Assembly: GCA_002394965.1 (NCBI GenBank)
Contig: DGVL01000124.1
Coordinates: forward strand, 1-7,579
Reading direction: 5' to 3'
DNA from: Lachnospira sp. UBA4285
Lineage (GTDB): Bacteria > Bacillota > Clostridia > Lachnospirales > Lachnospiraceae
DNA length: 7,579 bases
Below the pieces are notes generated by a model. It ran no database searches and was not told the DNA's origin. It was given only the letters and a program-made list of their open reading frames with translations. The position numbers were made by a program, and so were the translations under genes. Positions 5,846 through 7,579 of this stretch are shown here, piece after piece (within the stretch, counting starts at the first letter, position 1; each line of letters opens with the position of its first letter).

Positions 5846-7063
5846 ATGAAAGTGCCTTTTTCGCCGCCGGATATTACGGAAGCAGAGATACAGGAAGTGA
5901 GCGACGCGCTGCGCTCGGGTTGGATCACAACCGGCCCCAGGACCAAGCAGCTGGAGCGGGCAGTGGCTGCCTTCACCGGGGCGAAGAGGGCGGTGTGCCT
6001 GTCTTCGGCGACCGCCTGCGAGGAGCTTGCGCTCCGGCTTTTTGGCATCGGGCCGGGGGATGAAGTCATCGTCCCCGCCTACACGTATACGGCGACGGCA
6101 GCGGCTGTCTGCCACGTCGGCGCCACGCTCCGGCTTGTCGACTGCGGAAAAGACACGTATGAGCCGGATTACGACGCCATCTCCTCCATGATTAATGAGC
6201 ACACCAAGGCCATCATTCCGGTGGATCTCGGAGGTGTCATGTGCGACTACGACCGGCTGCTCGCCATCGCACAGGACAAGAAGGCGCTGTTTCACCCGTC
6301 GGGCCGCTATCAGGAGGCGCTCGGCCGTATTCTGATTCTGGCGGACTCGGCGCATGGCTTCGGGGCATCCCGGCTTCTCGCCGGCCCGGACGGGAAAAAG
6401 GAATGGGTGAAGAGCGGTATGGCTGCTGACTTCACGAGCTTTTCCTTCCACGCGGTCAAGAACTTCACGACGGCGGAGGGCGGCGCGCTGACCTGGCGCA
6501 CGCTCCCCGGAATCGATGATGAGGATACGTACCATACGATGATGCTTCTGTCCCTGCACGGGCAGAGCAAGGACGCGCTCGCCAAGACGAAGCTGGGGAG
6601 CTGGGAGTACGACATCGTCGGCACCTGGTACAAGTGCAACATGACCGATGTTCACGCGGCGATCGGGCTGGCGCAGATGAAGCGCTACCCGGGTCTGCTC
6701 GCGCGCAGAAAAGAGCTGGTCGGCCGCTATGAAAAGGGCCTGGCGGGAAGCGGAGTGCAGCTCATCTGCCACTACAGCGCGGAGAACTGCTCATCCGGTC
6801 ATCTGATGCTTGCCCGCGTGCCCGAACTTGACGAGGCAGGGCGAAATGCGCTGATCACGCACATGGCGGAGGACGGCGTGGCGACCAACGTCCACTACAA
6901 GCCGCTTCCGATGCACACGGCGTATAAGAAGCTGGGATTTTCCATTCAGGATTTTCCGAATGCCTACGACCGGTACCGCTGCGAGATCACGCTGCCGCTG
7001 CACACGAAACTGACGGATGAACAGGCTGACTTTGTCATCAGCGCAATGCGAAAGTGGATATAA
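5846..7063 (+). CDS. DegT/DnrJ/EryC1/StrS-family PLP-dependent sugar aminotransferase
   Basis: Members of this family place an amino group on a keto-sugar nucleotide, with glutamate usually the donor, during synthesis of surface-glycan sugars. This one has 405 residues. Seen: the N-terminal FSPPDIT and SGWITTGPRTKQLE (24-37), the cofactor phosphate loop SSATACEE (53-60), PAYTYTATAAA (77-87), the ADSAH motif with Asp167 that pairs with the PLP nitrogen, and SFHAVKNFTTAEGGAL with the Schiff-base Lys205. The C-terminal part has NVHYKPLPMHTAYKKLG and ends with the family pattern EITLPLHTKLTDEQ. A short extra segment (about 144-161) sits between the DYDRLLAIA helix and the ILILADSAH strand; I recall the same insert in clostridial relatives. 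The neighbouring phosphoglycosyl transferase resembles the PglE/PglC pairing for bacillosamine-type sugars. However, no dehydratase or acetyltransferase is visible, so the exact sugar is not assigned. The stop is TAA at 7061-7063, 12 bases before the next start. Confidence 0.93.
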   Translation: MKVPFSPPDITEAEIQEVSDALRSGWITTGPRTKQLERAVAAFTGAKRAVCLSSATACEELALRLFGIGPGDEVIVPAYTYTATAAAVCHVGATLRLVDCGKDTYEPDYDAISSMINEHTKAIIPVDLGGVMCDYDRLLAIAQDKKALFHPSGRYQEALGRILILADSAHGFGASRLLAGPDGKKEWVKSGMAADFTSFSFHAVKNFTTAEGGALTWRTLPGIDDEDTYHTMMLLSLHGQSKDALAKTKLGSWEYDIVGTWYKCNMTDVHAAIGLAQMKRYPGLLARRKELVGRYEKGLAGSGVQLICHYSAENCSSGHLMLARVPELDEAGRNALITHMAEDGVATNVHYKPLPMHTAYKKLGFSIQDFPNAYDRYRCEITLPLHTKLTDEQADFVISAMRKWI

Positions 7064-7075
7064 GAATACGGATAT

Positions 7076-7579
7076 ATGAGACGCTTCGAAGATCTGCCGG
7101 AGGACATGCGAACGCCGGAGGTAAAGGAATATTACGACTGTCTGGCGCCGCGGCGCGCGTACCGCTTCGCAAAGCGGGCATTTGACATCGCCGGCGCAGC
7201 GGTTCTGACGGGGATCCTGGCGATCCCGATGCTCATCATCGCCGCGCAGATTAAAATGAGCTCACCGGGACCGGTCTTTTTCAGGCAGACGCGGGTGACG
7301 CGCTACGGAAAGACGTTCCGGATTTTTAAATTCCGCACGATGGTCACGAACGCCGAGGCAGTCGGGCCGCAGGTGACGGTGGGGGAGGACCCGCGCGTCA
7401 CGGCGGTCGGAAAGAAGCTGCGGGCGCACCGGCTGGATGAGATCCCGCAGCTCTTCAACATTCTGGCGGGGTCGATGACATTCGTCGGGACGAGACCGGA
7501 GGTGCCCAAGTATGCGGCGCTCTACACGCCGGCCATGAAGGCGACGCTTCTGATGCCGGCAGGCCTGACGAGCCGCACC
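7076..7579 (+). CDS. Sugar transferase (monotopic phosphoglycosyl transferase), 3' truncated by window
   Basis: The reading frame stays open to the window edge and gives 168 residues of a Bac_transf-family protein. Such enzymes move a sugar-phosphate from a nucleotide sugar onto undecaprenyl phosphate at the cytoplasmic membrane face, the first step in building many surface glycans. Seen: an N-terminal soluble stretch (1-33), then KRAFDIAGA and a hydrophobic re-entrant helix (about 37-58) broken at Pro51. IKMSSPGPVFFRQTRV (59-74), GKTFRIFKFRTM (78-89) and DPRVTAVGKKLRAHRLDEIPQL (105-126, given as one conserved block) follow. Asp121-Glu122 match the catalytic Asp-Glu pair of PglC. VGTRPEVPKY (137-146) has Thr where many relatives have Pro in GPRPE. 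ATG 7076 has only a weak Shine-Dalgarno sequence but lies 12 bases after the aminotransferase stop, so coupling is likely. ATG 7106 has GGAGG only 2 bases upstream, too close to be convincing. The substrate sugar is unknown. Confidence 0.93.
   Translation, partial: MRRFEDLPEDMRTPEVKEYYDCLAPRRAYRFAKRAFDIAGAAVLTGILAIPMLIIAAQIKMSSPGPVFFRQTRVTRYGKTFRIFKFRTMVTNAEAVGPQVTVGEDPRVTAVGKKLRAHRLDEIPQLFNILAGSMTFVGTRPEVPKYAALYTPAMKATLLMPAGLTSRT

Noticed and set aside
5729..6772. Long open frame of 347 codons on the - strand across the cca end and the aminotransferase gene
   Set aside because: It crosses two confident genes and their ribosome binding site, with no recognisable motif; treated as a compositional shadow.

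Overview
This window reads as ordinary chromosomal DNA from a fairly GC-rich member of the Bacillota, most likely a clostridium of the Lachnospirales type. The evidence is indirect: a prolyl-tRNA synthetase of the short archaeal/eukaryotic-like form, a VanR/PhoB-type two-component pair, AG-rich ribosome binding sites, and an aminotransferase plus sugar-phosphate transferase pair of a kind I associate with clostridial surface-glycan loci. All seven genes lie on the + strand. They are tightly packed, and G or C is preferred at third codon positions throughout. I see no mobile element, CRISPR array, tRNA, rRNA or broken gene.

Layout. (1) Bases 1-691 hold the C-terminal half of MurA, which commits UDP-GlcNAc to peptidoglycan; its start lies outside the window. 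(2) Bases 713-2960 hold a membrane sensor histidine kinase and, overlapping it by 8 bases, an OmpR/PhoB-family response regulator. The kinase comes first, the less common order. (3) A gap of 103 bases (2961-3063) holds a plausible promoter and a perfect 7-bp inverted repeat ahead of proS. (4) Bases 3064-5827 hold two tRNA genes: proS, which charges tRNA-Pro, and a CCA-adding nucleotidyltransferase. (5) Bases 5846-7579 hold a PLP-dependent DegT/DnrJ/EryC1/StrS sugar aminotransferase and the first 168 codons of a monotopic phosphoglycosyl transferase, which runs off the right edge.

How the genes fit together. From proS onward the gaps are 37, 18 and 12 bases, so proS, cca, the aminotransferase and the glycosyl transferase could be one transcript running from tRNA housekeeping into a surface-glycan locus. 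The last two genes would make an amino sugar nucleotide and attach a sugar-phosphate to undecaprenyl phosphate. The two-component pair sits directly after murA, which suggests envelope sensing, but its signal and targets cannot be read from the sequence.

I did not find a clearly new biological system. The points most worth a second look are the apparently eroded HD site in the CCA-adding enzyme, the dyad in the proS leader, the hairpin at the start of cca, the unrecognised sensor domain and basic tail of the kinase, and the glycan locus that continues past the window.
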